The notes below the pieces were generated by a model, which saw only the letters and a list, made by a program, of their open reading frames with translations, did no database searches and had not been told where the DNA came from. A program made the translations under genes and the position numbers. DNA of 31,733 nucleotides from the NCBI GenBank assembly GCA_025997935.1, contig BNVG01000007.1:1-31733 (forward strand), given 5' to 3'. Each line of letters starts with the position of its first letter. Position 1 is the stretch's first letter. Source of the stretch: Synergistales bacterium. Its GTDB lineage: Bacteria; Synergistota; Synergistia; Synergistales; Aminobacteriaceae. Positions 1 through 8,760 of this stretch are shown in pieces.

Positions 1-62
1 CTGCGGCGTATCCTTTCAGTCTTGCGTATCTCCTCATCCCAGTCGACGCGACGCCTACGCAT
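1..62 (-). CDS. start of an unknown gene, cut by window edge
   Basis: An ATG at 60-62 on the minus strand follows a G-rich stretch (GGGGGCGG a few bases upstream) and stays open to the window edge. It encodes about 20 residues that begin MRRRRVDWDEEI and continue with a very basic stretch. It lies 21 bp after the tatC stop on the same strand, so it could be the next gene of the tat operon. Nothing in the 20 residues identifies a family, and the open frame is too short to be convincing by itself. Function unknown. Confidence 0.3.
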   Translation of the reverse strand, partial: MRRRRVDWDEEIRKTERIRR

Positions 63-83
63 ACCACCGCCCCCTTGTCGCTT

Positions 84-857
84 CTATTCTACTCTTTTTT
101 TCGCGCCATTAGCGAGCAATCCCCCCACGACAAGCGTGGCCTCGAACAACAAATAAAGCGGAACGCCCAAAGCGACCTGAGATATTACGTCAGGCGGCGT
201 GAGAATGGCGGCGAGCGTGAATATGCCCAAAATTATATAAGCTCTGCGGCGCGCGACGCCACTGGGCGTAACGACGCCTGTCAGCATCAGCGCCAAAAGG
301 ATAAGCGGCGCCTGCAACAAAAGCCCGGCGGCCAGCATTATATCGAACAAAAGCGACAGGTACTCCCTAAACCCCCAGAGTTGCGTTATCTCGTCAGCGC
401 CGAAAAACAGAAAAAAACCAAAGACAAGGGGCGCGAGCAGACGATAGCACAGACACGCGCCCAGAATAAAAAGCGCCGGCGCTATAAAAAGCGCGGCGGC
501 CGCAAACGCGTGTTCTCTGCCTCTCAGCCCCGGCCACAAAAAAAGCGCGGCCTCAAGGCAAAAAAACGGCAGTGTGAAAAGAACCCCTGTCCAGACCGAC
601 AGATGAAGATAAGCCATGAACTTCTCCGCCGGCGCAAAAGTATAGAGCCTCACGCCGAACGCGGCCAAAGGCTCGGTCAAAAAGTTCGCTATATCCGAAG
701 AAAAGGTAAACGCCCCGACGGTAGCGGCCAAAAACACGATCAGCACGACTATGATACGTCGTCTGAGTTCCTCGATATGCGGAAGCCAAACGCCGTCGTC
801 ATCCTCCGCGCCGTTCTTACTTGTCCGAACCGCCGTCGTCTTTGGGGCCTGGGTCAT
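84..857 (-). CDS. tatC: Sec-independent protein translocase TatC
   Basis: TatC is the polytopic membrane receptor of the twin-arginine pathway, which exports folded proteins and works with TatA. The 257-residue product has the family length and about six hydrophobic segments. Visible family motifs are HIEELRRR near residue 27, FAPAEKFMAYL in the first periplasmic region, the conserved Glu before WPGL (CLEAALFLWPGL), and TPPDVISQ near residue 225. The first 20 or so residues are hydrophilic and poorly conserved. The ATG start lies inside the end of tatA, giving a 41-bp overlap in another frame. No good ribosome binding site is seen, so translational coupling to tatA is likely. There is no other in-frame ATG before the conserved region, which supports this start. 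Confidence 0.95.
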   Translation of the reverse strand: MTQAPKTTAVRTSKNGAEDDDGVWLPHIEELRRRIIVVLIVFLAATVGAFTFSSDIANFLTEPLAAFGVRLYTFAPAEKFMAYLHLSVWTGVLFTLPFFCLEAALFLWPGLRGREHAFAAAALFIAPALFILGACLCYRLLAPLVFGFFLFFGADEITQLWGFREYLSLLFDIMLAAGLLLQAPLILLALMLTGVVTPSGVARRRAYIILGIFTLAAILTPPDVISQVALGVPLYLLFEATLVVGGLLANGAKKRVE

Positions 858-990
858 TTGCGTTTAGGGCCGACTTAAATTCCCTGATGGCGTTTCCCGC
901 CGCCCGCCCAACCTCGGGTAGCCGCTTCGCGCCGAACAGCACCAAAGCCAGCACAATCAAAAGGGTAATTTCGCCCATGCCAAGATTCAT
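817..990 (-). CDS. tatA: twin-arginine translocase subunit TatA/TatE
   Basis: A 57-residue single-span protein of the TatA family, which multimerises to form the protein-conducting element of the Tat translocon. It has an N-terminal membrane segment (GEITLLIVLALVLFGAKRLPEV) followed by the amphipathic helix GRAAGNAIREFKSA and a short acidic tail, the classic TatA architecture. I chose the ATG at 988-990 because AGAGGTGG lies just upstream; a longer frame up to 1092 would add 34 non-conserved residues. A TATAAT-like -10 is seen on this strand at 1034-1039, without a clear -35. It is followed by tatC with overlap. Only one TatA-type gene is visible, so it may serve the TatA and TatB roles together, as in minimal TatAC systems. 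Confidence 0.93.
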   Translation of the reverse strand: MNLGMGEITLLIVLALVLFGAKRLPEVGRAAGNAIREFKSALNANDPGPKDDGGSDK

Positions 991-1081
991 TACGCCACCT
1001 CTTTCTTCCTTTTTTGAGTGAAGTGATTTTGTTATTATACTATGCCATTCAAGAAAAGAGATGGTTCTGCGAGAATACCGC

Positions 1082-3166
1082 CTATGCGTCACTTCCGTCC
1101 GTTTTGAAGCTGTTCATGATGTTTTCGAGGTTCATTGCGATGTCGGTGAGGTTTTTCGACTCCACTGTGACGTTGTCGACTATGTCCGCCGTTTGCGCCG
1201 TCGTGCGAGTGAAGATGGAGAGCTCTTTGGTCAGTTCGTCCACGCTCTTCTGTGTCTGAGATGTGGATTCCGCTATTTCGTTGCTCGACGCCGCCTGCTC
1301 CTCCGCCGCGGCCGCGATGGTCTGAACCGCTTCATTGACCTTGTCAATCTCCAAGAGGGTGCTTTTGAGGCTTTTTTGCGCCGTCTCGGCCTTGACGGTT
1401 ATATCGGATATGACGGTCGCGGCGTTCTCGGTCGAACAAATTGCCTGGGTCGTGTCGTTTTTCAGGCTTTCTATCAGCTCCGCGACCCTCTGCGAGGCTA
1501 CGTTGGATCCCTCGGCCAGCTTGCGAACCTCGTCGGCGACAACCGCGAAGCCTCGCCCCGCCTCTCCGGCGCGAGCCGCTTCAATCGCGGCGTTGAGCGC
1601 CAGAAGGTTTGTCTGGCTCGCTATATTGCGAATTGTGGTTACAAATTCCGTGATGGAGTCGACGGCCGCGCCAACCTTAGACATTCCCTCGCTGTTATCT
1701 CGCGTCGCCGTACCGACGGAGTGAAGATCCTTCACAAAATCATTAACCATCTCCGAGACGTCGACGCTGAGCTTCGACGTGGCGCTCGACGCCTCCGCGC
1801 CCGTCGTGGCCGACGTGGCCGTCATCATGGCCGCCTGGGTGACCTCCTGAATCGAGAGAGAAGTCGAACTGATAGCGCCAAGCGTGGCGTTGGACAATTT
1901 CTCCACGTTTTCGATAGCCGTCTTGGCGTTTGCGACTTCCAAAGCCGCCTTGTTCGTAAGTTCGTCTAAAACGTTCGCCGAGGAGATAACGTTCTTCACG
2001 CTCCGATGTACCATGACGACGACTTCATTGAACGAGCTTCGCATGTTTCGGAGCGACAGAACCATGGAGCCTATTTCCGTATCTTTGTCGACATTGACCT
2101 TCGACTCGAAACGCGCCGTCTTCTCGTCCACGGTGAGGTCGAGGTTCGCGATGCCGCTTAGCGACGCCTTCACGACGCTGAGCGGCCTGACGATGGTCGG
2201 CGTCAGCACGAGCAGGAACGCCGCCAGCAACACGAGGACGAGCGCCCCCGCCACCATCAGGAGCGTGGTGATTCTGCCCACGATATGGGCGATCTCCCGG
2301 TGCGAAATGACGATAGCCGCGATATAACCGCTCTCGCCGGGCGAGTAAAAGATCCTGTCCCGTCCGTTGGCCGCGGTGTAATCGCTCCAACCCTTTTGGC
2401 GGCTCAGGATCTTTTTCCCCGTGGCGGCTAAGTCCTGCGTGATATTTTTGCTGGCCTTGGTGATGTTCTCAGTCGCGACAAACGCCTCGTTCGGATGCGC
2501 GACAATCGTACCGTCGGCGCCTATTAACATTCCGTACCCCGCGCCCATGATGTTGGCGTGCGTCAGCTTGTTCGTAAGAAGGTCCATGGTGATGTCTATC
2601 GCCAAAACCCCCAGCAGCCGGCCAGATTTATCGTAAAGCGGCGTAGAGGTGGAGACGACGAGTTCTTTGATCTCTTCGTCCACGTAGGGTTCGGTTATAA
2701 TCGTCTTCTTCGCCGCCACGGCGTCCTTGTACCAGGGCCGCGTCCGGGCGTCGTAGCTCGCGTCCGGCACGTAACCGTTACCGCTGACCAGAACCCCCGT
2801 CTCCTCGAGGCCTACGTATACGTCCAACATGTTATTGGCCTGATTAGCTTCGTAAAGCTGCACCATAAGAACCTGCAAACGCTCGGGGTCGACGTCGCCG
2901 TCCGCGTTAAAGAACGAAAGCACGCCCGGGCGCGCGTTTTCTCCTATGTTTCTCAGACCGTTCATGTAGATATCGACCGTCTGAACTCCATCGTCCGCCC
3001 GCGAGATTCCCTCCACGACGGCGACATCCGTCAGCACCGCCGAAGATCGGGCGTACATCGTCGCTATCAGAGCAAGCAACACAAATACGATCACAAACAT
3101 CAACAGGTACAACTTCGTTTTGATTTTCAAGAAAGAACACTTCCTTTTTTCTTTACTTTTCTTCAT
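1082..3166 (-). CDS. methyl-accepting chemotaxis protein (dCache sensor)
   Basis: A 694-residue transmembrane chemoreceptor. There is one membrane span near residues 18-40. An extracellular region of about 250 residues follows, with dCache/PDC features (the [11 protein letters not shown] signature and the LLGVLAIDI strand). A second span lies near residues 300-322, then a HAMP-like linker and a long cytoplasmic coiled coil. The hairpin tip with [19 protein letters not shown] is at residues 529-555 and would contact CheA/CheW. dCache receptors usually bind amino acids or small organic acids, but the ligand cannot be read here. There is no C-terminal CheR-binding pentapeptide. The ATG at 3166 has only a weak GGA upstream. 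A TTG at residue 13 (3130) follows AAAGGAAG and is a credible alternative start. tatA lies 92 bp downstream on the same strand. Confidence 0.93.
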   Translation of the reverse strand: MKKSKEKRKCSFLKIKTKLYLLMFVIVFVLLALIATMYARSSAVLTDVAVVEGISRADDGVQTVDIYMNGLRNIGENARPGVLSFFNADGDVDPERLQVLMVQLYEANQANNMLDVYVGLEETGVLVSGNGYVPDASYDARTRPWYKDAVAAKKTIITEPYVDEEIKELVVSTSTPLYDKSGRLLGVLAIDITMDLLTNKLTHANIMGAGYGMLIGADGTIVAHPNEAFVATENITKASKNITQDLAATGKKILSRQKGWSDYTAANGRDRIFYSPGESGYIAAIVISHREIAHIVGRITTLLMVAGALVLVLLAAFLLVLTPTIVRPLSVVKASLSGIANLDLTVDEKTARFESKVNVDKDTEIGSMVLSLRNMRSSFNEVVVMVHRSVKNVISSANVLDELTNKAALEVANAKTAIENVEKLSNATLGAISSTSLSIQEVTQAAMMTATSATTGAEASSATSKLSVDVSEMVNDFVKDLHSVGTATRDNSEGMSKVGAAVDSITEFVTTIRNIASQTNLLALNAAIEAARAGEAGRGFAVVADEVRKLAEGSNVASQRVAELIESLKNDTTQAICSTENAATVISDITVKAETAQKSLKSTLLEIDKVNEAVQTIAAAAEEQAASSNEIAESTSQTQKSVDELTKELSIFTRTTAQTADIVDNVTVESKNLTDIAMNLENIMNSFKTDGSDA

Positions 3167-3215
3167 TTTTGTTCCGATAGAAAAAAATTCTGAAGATTCT
3201 ATAATTCTATCACCA

Positions 3216-3246
3216 AATCAGCTCGAATTTAATGAGATAGCTGATT
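3216..3246. repeat. inverted repeat, 8-bp arms
   Basis: AATCAGCT at 3216-3223 is matched by AGCTGATT at 3239-3246 with a 15-bp spacer. The arms are perfect. The dyad sits about 50 bp upstream of the chemoreceptor start at 3166, a position suitable for an operator of that gene. It has no T-run and so is not a terminator. Confidence 0.45.
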
Positions 3247-3351
3247 AAAGCTCACCCTTTTTCAGAAGCGGACTTTTGGAACGCACAGATAATGAAAAAG
3301 GCCACGTTTTATAGGCATTTGCTGGAATTACGGACGATATGATAAGAACTC

Positions 3352-3383
3352 TTACTATCAAAAGGTGTACTTTTTGATAGTAA
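3352..3383. repeat. perfect 12-bp inverted repeat (candidate operator)
   Basis: TTACTATCAAAA at 3352-3363 and TTTTGATAGTAA at 3372-3383 form a perfect dyad around an 8-base centre. It lies about 130 bp upstream of the kinase start and 185 bp upstream of the chemoreceptor start. The arms are AT-rich and there is no adjacent T-run, so a protein-binding site is more likely than a terminator. It could also be a small hairpin in a transcript leader. Confidence 0.6.
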
Positions 3384-3511
3384 TCATGGTAAAATCTGAG
3401 ACTCCAATGTAACATCCCAAATTAATAAAGAGCGACAGCACGCCATGTTTGTTTCATAACCCCGTTGGCGTCTTTCGCGGAAGGGCCGTGTGTAATTGTG
3501 CGTGATAACGC

Positions 3512-6500
3512 GTGAGATTCCGTTTTCTTACAACATTGGTTATCGGCTTAGGCTTTATTGCCGTCGCGGTTATTGGGTTCGTGTTTTACACGCAGTTTCG
3601 CGACTTAGCGCGGGAATACGGTATATCCAGCAGGGAGACCTATACCGCATATATTGATTATCTGTATAAAAATAACATCACGGACATGGTTCAATATATC
3701 GAGCAGGAATTTCCCGTTCTGCGCGACACGGAGCGGCTCAAGCGGGAAGCGGGCACGGATTGGTTTTGGGGGCAATCAGACAAACTCACCCGCATAGCGA
3801 AAACCTTCGGTTTCGCCTACGTATACTATATCGAAAAGGCCGAAAACGGGTATATATTCCTTATGTCTTCCGGCATCGGGCGGGACGAACATCCCGAGTG
3901 GCTGGGCGGGCCGGTATGGGTCGGTTCAGCTCCGGCTTTTATTGACGAAGCTTGGGAAACTGGCAAACTGACCCTTTCCCCTGAACCCACTGTCAATGAA
4001 TGGGGTTCTCTGATTTCGGCGGAGCTGCCCATTCTCAATGACGGCGTTGTGGTGGGTATTTTGGGCATTGACTATGAAACTTCTCTCTTAGTGCAGCCCT
4101 TACAGCAAAGACAGATTGAAGTAAATAAACACGGCGAAATATTATTTCGCAGGCTACTGACCACACTCGTTATTTCCCTCTTTGTTATAGTTACAGTAAT
4201 GGGCGTTCAAATGGCGGCGGATCGTAAAGTTATCCAAAGCCCGGTCCGGGTTATGGAAGCCAACGAGCGTACCCACCTTATGATAGACGCCACGCCCATA
4301 GCCTGTTCCATCTGGAATGAGAACGGCGTCATGATCGACTACAACTTAAGAGCGCTCAAAATACTGGAACTTTCAAAGAAATCAGACTATACCGAGCGCT
4401 TTTTCGATCTGAGCCCGGAGTACCAGCCCGACGGGATGAGTAGCCGGGAAAAAGCCGCGACAGTCATTAAAGCAGCTTTTGACACCGGTTACCAGTGTTT
4501 TGAATGGATGTTCATAGTCTTGGGGGAACCCCTCCCGGTGGAAACGACCTTGGTTCGCATTCCCCGGAAAGGCGGCTACCACCTTGCCGCCTATTCCCGT
4601 GATCTGCGGGAAATCAAAGCAAGGGAAGCGGCTGCCCGGGAGGCCGAAGAACGGACGAGGCTCATGCTTGATACCATAGCCCTTGCCTGTTGTTTTTATA
4701 ATTCTGAGGGGCATGTCATTGATTGCAACAAGCGGGCAGTGGCTTTGTTTGGTTGCAAAAACAAGCTGGAATTTATGGCCAAATTTTCCAGCCTTTCGCC
4801 GGAATGCCAAAACGATGGCAGGAACAGCAGGGAAAGATCGTATGAGGAAGGCCGCAAGGCCTTTTCGGACGGAAAGAATGTTTTTCTGTGGGAACACCTG
4901 AAGACCGACGGGACTCCTCTGCCAACGGAAGTAACCCTGCTCCGGGTACGGTGGAAGAACGACGACCAGATCATCGCCTATATACGGGATTTGAGCAATC
5001 TGAGGGAATCGGAGGACAACCTAAAGCGGGTACTGTCCATAACGGAAAATTCTCCGAACCTTATGGCGTACATCGGAGCGAGTGGCGCTATTGAATACAT
5101 GAATCCGGCGTTTTCCACCGTTACAGGCTTTAGCGATGAAGAATTGCGGGAGGGCGGATTACGGCTTATTTTCAGCCCCGAAGATTTTCGGCGAATGGAG
5201 AGGGAATATTTTCCCGCCGCCCTGCAAGACCGGATGGTGAACTTTGAAATGGGGGTCATTGATAAAAACGGTGAACGCCGGGATTTTTCTTTTTCCAATT
5301 TTGCCGCGGAGCTACGCGGCGGAAAGACCGGGATTGGGGTTCTGGGGCGGGACATCACCGAGCTGAAACAGATGCAGCGGAGCTTGATGACGGCGACGGA
5401 ACAGGTGAAACAGGCGCTGGCTCAGGAAGTGCGGTTAAACAAGGCAAAAAGCGATTTTCTGAGCCGGATAAGCCACGAGCTACGCACGCCGTTGAACGCC
5501 ATAATCGGCATGACGGCCATTGCGGAAAAGTTCTCCGGCAACGGCGAGCAAAAGCGTTGCTTTGAAAAAATAAAGGAATCATCGGAAGATCTGCTTGGCA
5601 TGGTCAACGATATTCTGGACATGGCTGATATTGACGCGGGAACGCTTGACTTTGTGCCATTGCCTTTCAGCTTTGCCGCCGCTATGCGCGCGCTTGTCGA
5701 CGCCGTCGCCCCAAAGGCGAATGCCAAAAGGCAGGCGTTTAGTACGGATATTGACAGGAATATAAGCGACTCGTTGGTTAGCGATAAACGGCTCTTGACG
5801 CAGATGCTGATGAAACTGCTTTCCAACGCGATAAAGTTCACGCCGGAGGATGGCGCTATCAGCCTGTCCGCCAAGTTGCTTGAGAGGCGGGGCGATGAAT
5901 GTCTTGTTCACTTTGAGGTGAGCGATAACGGCATCGGCATCGACAAAGAGGCGCAGCGGCACATATGGGAAATCTTGTGGCAGGCGGACAGCGGCATTAT
6001 TCGGAAGTTTAGCGGGATGGGCATCGGGTTGCCCTTAGCCAAACGCATCGTTGATCTGATGGGCGGGGAAATCAAGGTTGAGTCAGAACTGGGCAAGGGT
6101 TCCCGCTTTATCTGCGAACTTCCTCTTCGTATAGACCTTACGGCCCCGGAGCCGCCGGAAAATGACGCTCAGAATACGGACACGGGCGTATCCGTCGATT
6201 TTACCGGGCGGCGGGTTTTGATTGTGGATGACGTCGAAGTAAACCGTGAAATACTCTTCGCCATATTGGAGGACACCGGCGCTATCCTTGACGGGGCGTG
6301 TGACGGAGAAGAGGCCTTGAGGATGTTTTCCCAAAATAAATACGACCTGGTTTTAATGGATTTACACATGCCCGTGATGGACGGTTTTAGCGCCACAAAG
6401 GGAATACGCGCCTCGGCTCAGCCCTGGTCAAAAACAGTGCCTGTTATTTCGGTGTCAGCCGAAAGCGGCGCGGATCTGCAAAGTAAATGCATAAACGTAG

Positions 6501-6601
6501 GCATAACCGACCATCTCCCCAAACCCGTTGAGACGAACGCCTTGCTTGCGATGATTGCCAACCTATTTTCAAGCGCGCCTCCAAAGGGGCAACTGATTTG
6601 A
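3512..6601 (+). CDS. hybrid sensor histidine kinase with PAS domains and receiver
   Basis: A 1029-residue membrane hybrid kinase. The order is: span at about residues 5-28, an extracytoplasmic sensor region to about 215, a second span near 217-237, three PAS-like modules (about 245-375, 376-500, 505-620), a HisKA dimerisation domain with the phosphoacceptor His655 in SRISHELRTPLN, and a HATPase_c domain with DNGIGI starting at Asp805 and GMGIGLPLAKRI. A C-terminal receiver domain follows, with VDD, Asp950 in LMDLHMP, a Ser in VISVSAES and Lys in LPKPVE. The first two PAS modules resemble each other (ERTxLMxD at the start of each), suggesting tandem duplication. No Hpt domain or separate response regulator is nearby, so the phosphorelay partner is elsewhere. 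The GTG start at 3512 has no clear ribosome site, but an in-frame stop just upstream excludes an earlier start. Confidence 0.93.
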   Translation: MRFRFLTTLVIGLGFIAVAVIGFVFYTQFRDLAREYGISSRETYTAYIDYLYKNNITDMVQYIEQEFPVLRDTERLKREAGTDWFWGQSDKLTRIAKTFGFAYVYYIEKAENGYIFLMSSGIGRDEHPEWLGGPVWVGSAPAFIDEAWETGKLTLSPEPTVNEWGSLISAELPILNDGVVVGILGIDYETSLLVQPLQQRQIEVNKHGEILFRRLLTTLVISLFVIVTVMGVQMAADRKVIQSPVRVMEANERTHLMIDATPIACSIWNENGVMIDYNLRALKILELSKKSDYTERFFDLSPEYQPDGMSSREKAATVIKAAFDTGYQCFEWMFIVLGEPLPVETTLVRIPRKGGYHLAAYSRDLREIKAREAAAREAEERTRLMLDTIALACCFYNSEGHVIDCNKRAVALFGCKNKLEFMAKFSSLSPECQNDGRNSRERSYEEGRKAFSDGKNVFLWEHLKTDGTPLPTEVTLLRVRWKNDDQIIAYIRDLSNLRESEDNLKRVLSITENSPNLMAYIGASGAIEYMNPAFSTVTGFSDEELREGGLRLIFSPEDFRRMEREYFPAALQDRMVNFEMGVIDKNGERRDFSFSNFAAELRGGKTGIGVLGRDITELKQMQRSLMTATEQVKQALAQEVRLNKAKSDFLSRISHELRTPLNAIIGMTAIAEKFSGNGEQKRCFEKIKESSEDLLGMVNDILDMADIDAGTLDFVPLPFSFAAAMRALVDAVAPKANAKRQAFSTDIDRNISDSLVSDKRLLTQMLMKLLSNAIKFTPEDGAISLSAKLLERRGDECLVHFEVSDNGIGIDKEAQRHIWEILWQADSGIIRKFSGMGIGLPLAKRIVDLMGGEIKVESELGKGSRFICELPLRIDLTAPEPPENDAQNTDTGVSVDFTGRRVLIVDDVEVNREILFAILEDTGAILDGACDGEEALRMFSQNKYDLVLMDLHMPVMDGFSATKGIRASAQPWSKTVPVISVSAESGADLQSKCINVGITDHLPKPVETNALLAMIANLFSSAPPKGQLI

Positions 6602-6639
6602 GCGCGGCGGTCTCTCAAGATAGATAAAACAATACGCCC

Positions 6640-8433
6640 TCACGCGTTCTTCCTGAGAGTATCGCTGTATCTCCCGCCCAGCCTCAAAAGCTCCTCGTGC
6701 GTCCCTCGCTCCACGATTTTTCCGTCCGATATGACCAAAATTAAATCGGCCTCGCGTATGGTCGATAAGCGGTGCGCTATCAAAAACGACGTTCGCCCGC
6801 GCAGAACCTGGGCTATGGCTTTTTGAATAAGCGTCTCCGTCTCCGTGTCTACGGAGGACGTGGCCTCGTCGAGGACGAAGATGCGCGGGTCGGTCAAAAC
6901 GGCTCTCGCAAATGAAATAAGCTGTTTTTCGCCCACCGACAGCTTGTCTCCCCCCTCCCCGACATCGCTGTCGAGCCCTTCTGGGAGGCGAGAGACTACG
7001 GCGTCGGCGCAGGCTATGCGGAGCGCGCGAACGATGTCGTCTTCCGTGGCGTCAGGGCGTCCGTAGCGGATATTTTCGCGCACGGAGCCGGAGAACAGAT
7101 GAGGGGCCTGCAAGACGTAGCCTATGTTGGAGCGCAGCCAGAGCTGCGAACGCTCGCGGTAGTCGCGCCCGTCTATCAGGATTCTCCCCGAGGTCGGCTC
7201 AAAAAAGCGGCAGACTAAGTTCACGATGGTGGATTTGCCCGCGCCAGTCTCGCCAACGAGCGCCACGCGCGTCCCCGCCGTTATGTCCAGGTTGAAATGG
7301 GACAGCACGTCGTTGCCCGTGGTCGAGTATCTGAACGAAACGTCGTCGAAGCGCACACTCCCCGTCAACGGCTCCCAGTTTTCGCGTTTCGGGTTGAAGA
7401 CATCGCCGTAAACACGCGTGACTTCGGGAGGATCCTGTATCTCTATTTCCTGTTTCAAAAGCGCGTCTATTCGCTCGATATTCGCCTGAGTGGACGTAGC
7501 GTCTGAGAAAAAGTGCGACAGGTGTCTTATGGGCTCAAATATGGAGACGGCGTAGGTTATCATCGCCGAAAGAGTCCCTATTGCTATGCGGCCGACACCG
7601 ACGTCCCTCCCGCCCTGAACCAGCATGACGGACACGGCGAACGCGCCGAAGGTCATTATGACCGGGGTGTATAGCGCGCCCCAAAGCGCCGCGCCAACCG
7701 ACGAGCGGTACATCGACGCGCTGAGGCCCGAAAATTCTCTTATATTTACGTCTTCTATGACGAGGGTTTTAGATGTCCGCGCGCCGAGTATCCCCTCGTT
7801 GAACGACGCCGTTATCATGGAGTTCGCCCGCCTCACAAGCCTGTTGCGGCTCAGGATTTTACCCTGAAACCACATGGTCGCCGCCGTCATAAAGGGCGCC
7901 ATGACGACGAGCCAGATACCCAAACGAAACTCGAGGACAAGCATCGAGACGAGGGCGAAGACGACGTAAGCCAGCCCCCACATCATATCGAGAAGCCCCC
8001 AGGCTATGATAAGTCCGATTTTATCGGTGTCGGACAGCACTCGGGATATGATATAGCCGACTGGCGTCTTGTTGTAATACGATATGGAAAGAAGCTGAAG
8101 ACGGTCGAAGCAAGCCTTTTTGAGGTCGCGCGATATGCCCATCTCGACGCTTATGGCCGTCCGGGCCAGAGCCATGACGCAGAGAAAATTCAACGCCATC
8201 ATGAGCGCGCCCAAAAGAAGCGGCGGGAAAAGCCCGTCAGTCAAACCCGGCAGTATAAACGCGTCTATGAAATATTTCTGATAGAGCGGGATAAACACAT
8301 CGATAAGCGAACATATCAGCATAAGCGACATGGCGAGCAGGATACGCGCGCGGTACGGCCTCAAAAACGGAAAAAGCGCGCGCCACACCGCAGCGCTAAG
8401 CGGTTTATTGTAGATTTCGTCGTCGTGGGTCAT
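6640..8433 (-). CDS. ABC transporter, fused permease and ATP-binding protein (exporter type)
   Basis: A 597-residue ABC half-transporter. The N-terminal 330 residues form a six-span exporter membrane domain beginning near LLAMSLMLICSLIDVFIPLY. The C-terminal nucleotide-binding domain has Walker A GETGAGKST with Lys400, signature LSVGEKQLISFARAVL, Walker B IFVLDEATSSVD, and the switch His in LIAHRLSTI. The family exports drugs, lipids or peptides as homo- or heterodimers. The substrate cannot be told from sequence. Such genes often come in pairs, but no partner is in the window; instead a 36-codon ORF ends at its ATG (TAATG). The signature loop is LSVGE rather than LSGGQ, a variant known in some multidrug-type exporters. 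It converges on the hybrid kinase gene, with 38 bp between stop codons. Confidence 0.93.
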   Translation of the reverse strand: MTHDDEIYNKPLSAAVWRALFPFLRPYRARILLAMSLMLICSLIDVFIPLYQKYFIDAFILPGLTDGLFPPLLLGALMMALNFLCVMALARTAISVEMGISRDLKKACFDRLQLLSISYYNKTPVGYIISRVLSDTDKIGLIIAWGLLDMMWGLAYVVFALVSMLVLEFRLGIWLVVMAPFMTAATMWFQGKILSRNRLVRRANSMITASFNEGILGARTSKTLVIEDVNIREFSGLSASMYRSSVGAALWGALYTPVIMTFGAFAVSVMLVQGGRDVGVGRIAIGTLSAMITYAVSIFEPIRHLSHFFSDATSTQANIERIDALLKQEIEIQDPPEVTRVYGDVFNPKRENWEPLTGSVRFDDVSFRYSTTGNDVLSHFNLDITAGTRVALVGETGAGKSTIVNLVCRFFEPTSGRILIDGRDYRERSQLWLRSNIGYVLQAPHLFSGSVRENIRYGRPDATEDDIVRALRIACADAVVSRLPEGLDSDVGEGGDKLSVGEKQLISFARAVLTDPRIFVLDEATSSVDTETETLIQKAIAQVLRGRTSFLIAHRLSTIREADLILVISDGKIVERGTHEELLRLGGRYSDTLRKNA

Positions 8434-8543
8434 TATGGCCGCACCGCGACTGCCTTCGGCGTTTTTTCAAGCTCTTTGGCGTACGCAGCTTCGCCTTTTA
8501 CAAACATAACGTTTATGCCGAATGAAATGGAATTTACCGCCAT
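8433..8543 (-). CDS. possible 36-residue leader ORF coupled to the ABC transporter
   Basis: A short frame starts with ATG at 8541-8543, 7-8 bases after AGAAGAGG. It encodes 36 residues, beginning MAVNSISFGINVMF and ending KTPKAVAVRP, and stops with TAA that shares bases with the ABC transporter ATG (TAATG). The good ribosome site and the stop-start overlap argue for translation and coupling. The protein has no recognised domain and no clear membrane span. It could be a leader peptide that controls exporter translation, the remnant of a lost partner gene, or chance. Function unknown. Confidence 0.4.
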   Translation of the reverse strand: MAVNSISFGINVMFVKGEAAYAKELEKTPKAVAVRP

Positions 8544-8760
8544 GACCGAGCCTCTTCTCTGTAATTTTCCGTGTTTTGAAATATTTTAACATGGGTATCT
8601 TTTTTATTGGGGGTTTTCTTGAGTTGATACTGCTCAGAGGGGAAAAGTAAAAACTGTCGCCCTGACGGACGAGCGGCAAGCGTTCTTAATATTGATTGAC
8701 TATACTGCATAATTCATATAAGATTCTCTCGTCAAATCACGTCCAGCCATAAGAGATGGG
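8544..8760. other. intergenic region between ABC exporter unit and chemoreceptor
   Basis: Divergent promoter region. On the minus strand, TGTTAAAAT at about 8583-8591 (an extended -10 type element) could drive the leader ORF and exporter. On the plus strand, TTGACT is followed 15 bases later by TATAAG upstream of the chemoreceptor. Both are weak calls. No gene or RNA was recognised. Confidence 0.3.

Larger units (their letters stand above)
3167..3511. other. divergent intergenic region with two inverted repeats
   Basis: This 345-bp AT-rich gap lies between the divergently transcribed chemoreceptor (-) and hybrid kinase (+). I see no convincing gene. A 16-codon frame at 3290-3340 (+) has no good ribosome binding site. 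It holds two inverted repeats, annotated separately, and must contain the promoters of both flanking genes, but no clean sigma-70 pair was recognised for either. Confidence 0.6.

Noticed and set aside
75..878. 267-codon plus-strand frame opposite tatC
   Set aside because: It is very basic and low in hydrophobic residues, has no ribosome site, and lies entirely opposite a clear tatC with family motifs.
1061..1969. 302-codon plus-strand frame opposite the chemoreceptor
   Set aside because: Arginine-rich shadow of a GC-rich coding strand; the minus strand encodes conserved chemoreceptor signalling sequence over the same bases.
3290..3340. 16-codon frame beginning MKKATFYRHL
   Set aside because: No good ribosome binding site and too short to judge; no coupling to a neighbour.
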